Shown in pieces: positions 62,745 through 64,000 of a stretch of 64,000 bases of DNA. Below the pieces are notes generated by a model. That model did no database searches, was not told the origin of the DNA, and saw only the letters and a program-made list of their open reading frames with translations. The position numbers and the translations under genes are program-made. This DNA is from Apricaphanius iberus. Lineage: Eukaryota; Chordata; Actinopteri; Cyprinodontiformes; Aphaniidae. How positions within the stretch are numbered: position 1 is the first letter of the stretch; each line of letters opens with the position of its first letter. The stretch is taken from contig JAPXFQ010000385.1 in NCBI GenBank assembly GCA_028564705.1, positions 2,170,001-2,234,000 of the forward strand, written 5' to 3'.

Positions 62745-63335
62745 AGTATATACACTTAGTACTTGATCTGGGTTTTCTTTTTTTTTTGTTTACTGTAATT
62801 ACTGCATCAGTGCTGGGTGGCATGGAGTCAACCCACTTCTGACTCTGCTGAAGTATGGAATTCTAGAACAAACTTCGAGACAACTGCAAAGCTGCTGAAT
62901 CATCAAGTTATTTTATATCAAGGATAAAAACCCATCTGTTTAGAGCTGTCGTTGAGTACTGTTTTCACATACATGTTTTGTGTTTTACATGCTTTATCAT
63001 TTACTTTATGTCATATGTTCTATGTATGTTTCATGTTTATGTTTTATCTTATCACCTAATCAAGACCTTTGAAGTACCCTGTTGTTGAAAACGTACTATA
63101 CAAATACAATTGCCTTGCCTTGAAGAACACCATAGCGATCTACAGTTTGTCTGCATTATTAGGTCTGTTTTTCATATTCCTCTTGACATACTCCATACTA
63201 TAGCTTTCATGGGATTTAGATCAGGTGAATTTTCTATCCAAATCAAGCTTAGTGATACCATAGTCATTATAGCAGATGATGCTGCTGCAGTGTGGGCAGA
63301 TGCTAATTACTGCTAAAAACTGAAGTCAAGAATGA
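62745..63335 (-). pseudogene. Second Tc1-type transposase remnant, interrupted
   Basis: On the minus strand, 63125-63335 gives a degraded CATCTGCCCACACTGCAG (the catalytic-Asp region with A-H-T), then AAATTCACCTGATCTAAATC translated as NSPDLNP, the Tc1 signature, then GTCAAGAGGAATATGAAAAA. The continuation at 62745-62860 (minus) includes CTCTGCTGAAG-type and ACTCCATGCCACCCAGCACT GATGCAGTAATTACAGTAAA, matching the C-terminus of another fish Tc1 transposase family. Between them lies a LINE 3' end. Stops are frequent. This copy is older than the one at 51.5 kb, and no terminal repeats were found. Confidence 0.65.
62866..63122 (+). mobile_element. L2/CR1-type LINE 3' end inserted in the Tc1 remnant
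   Basis: The start reads CTTCGAGACAACTGCAAAGC and translates as LRDNCKAAESSS, YFISRIKTHLFRAV, the C-terminus of L2/CR1-like ORFs (LR....S...FKS.LKTHLF). A T-rich 3' UTR follows, and the end is ACGTACTATACAAATACAAT with TGCCTTGCCTTG tail repeats. It is severely 5'-truncated. Confidence 0.65.
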
Positions 63336-64000
63336 CTCTGTGCTCTTTTGCAATCCTGTCAAGGCTGCAGTAATCCCCACTGCATGTCTTTTTTTAACCA
63401 CACTTTTTCCTTCCACTCATCTTTTTGTTAACATGCTTACATTCAGCTTGTATAGCAACTACCTTTTGTGTCTTACTATTCATATTGAGTGTGTTGGCGT
63501 TTTTCTACAAGAAAGCTGCCAAGTGACAAGTCTTCCCCAGCATTTTTATGGGTCTAATTTTCAGGTGAATAAAATTTAAAAAATAAAAAAAGGAAAAACA
63601 ACATCAATACATTGGTGAGAAACACTTGTGTTCTGTGTAAAAACTAAATGTGATATAGATTTTAAAAGAGTTTAGTTCATAATCACTGAAATACTAAAGT
63701 TGGGTAATCTTCCTACTGTTGTACAAAACATGACTCAGCTAAATCCCCCCCAAAAGTTTTTTTAATCATGTTAAATTTTCATAATAGAAGTATTACTCTG
63801 CAAATACATTTTTATTTTCATATCTTTTTATTTATTTTCGTTTTTTTTTCTACATAGTTCAACAGTGTTACATTTTTAACATATTAGGCAAAATAGATTC
63901 CATAACAATGATTTACTTTAAGGCTCTATCTACCTGTTCAAAAACCTCTAGTGATTAAATTAAAAATTTTGTTTAATAATGCAGGAATATAATCCAAATG
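63336..64000. other. AT-rich end of window
   Basis: No supported gene or element. Open frames here are short and without similarity. The A-rich GAATAAAATTTAAAAAATAA at about 63566 could be the end of an old retroposon, but no body is recognisable. Confidence 0.45.

Overview
This is eukaryotic, AT-rich DNA from a teleost fish. The evidence is a vertebrate gene split by large introns with consensus GT/AG splice sites, and fish-type repeats (GGAT-tailed Rex3/RTE ends, L2 and CR1/Rex1 LINE fragments, Tc1 transposons). There is no bacterial-style gene organisation.

Positions 1 to about 51,000 hold the 3' part of one plus-strand gene, which I identify as tnr (tenascin-R), a neural extracellular-matrix glycoprotein. 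Eleven coding exons join in one open frame of 494 residues plus stop. They encode the last three fibronectin type III (FN3) domains and the whole C-terminal fibrinogen-like globe. Each FN3 domain is split over two exons that together make exactly 264 bp. The five fibrinogen exons end at a stop at 46870-46872. The N-terminal region, EGF-like repeats and earlier FN3 domains lie left of the window. A long AT-rich 3' UTR with several AATAAA motifs follows.

The introns carry mobile debris: a short hAT-type element with an 8-bp target duplication (864-1195), Rex3-like tails, a THAP-domain exon fragment beside an inverted repeat (12.9-13.6 kb), retroposon remnants around 18.9 and 22.1 kb, a poly(A)-tailed retroposon with a 15-bp target duplication (36,849-37,286), and a pair of inverted ~70-bp arms (38.8 and 40.4 kb), one ending in a perfect 32-bp palindrome.

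From about 51.5 kb to the end I see no host gene, only transposable elements. There is a complete-length but dead Tc1 transposon (51,484-53,059), two CR1/Rex1-like LINE pieces facing each other (57.4-58.2 kb), an L2-type LINE fragment (58.7-60.2 kb) with a GC-rich RTE-like LINE inserted in its 3' tail (60,193-62,477), and a second, older Tc1-type transposase remnant broken by another LINE 3' end (62.7-63.3 kb).

I found no convincing new biological system. The most unusual structures are the LINE that keeps its 5' end but lacks its 3' end yet has a target duplication, the poly(A) retroposon with a possible 5S-like segment, and the perfect palindrome.
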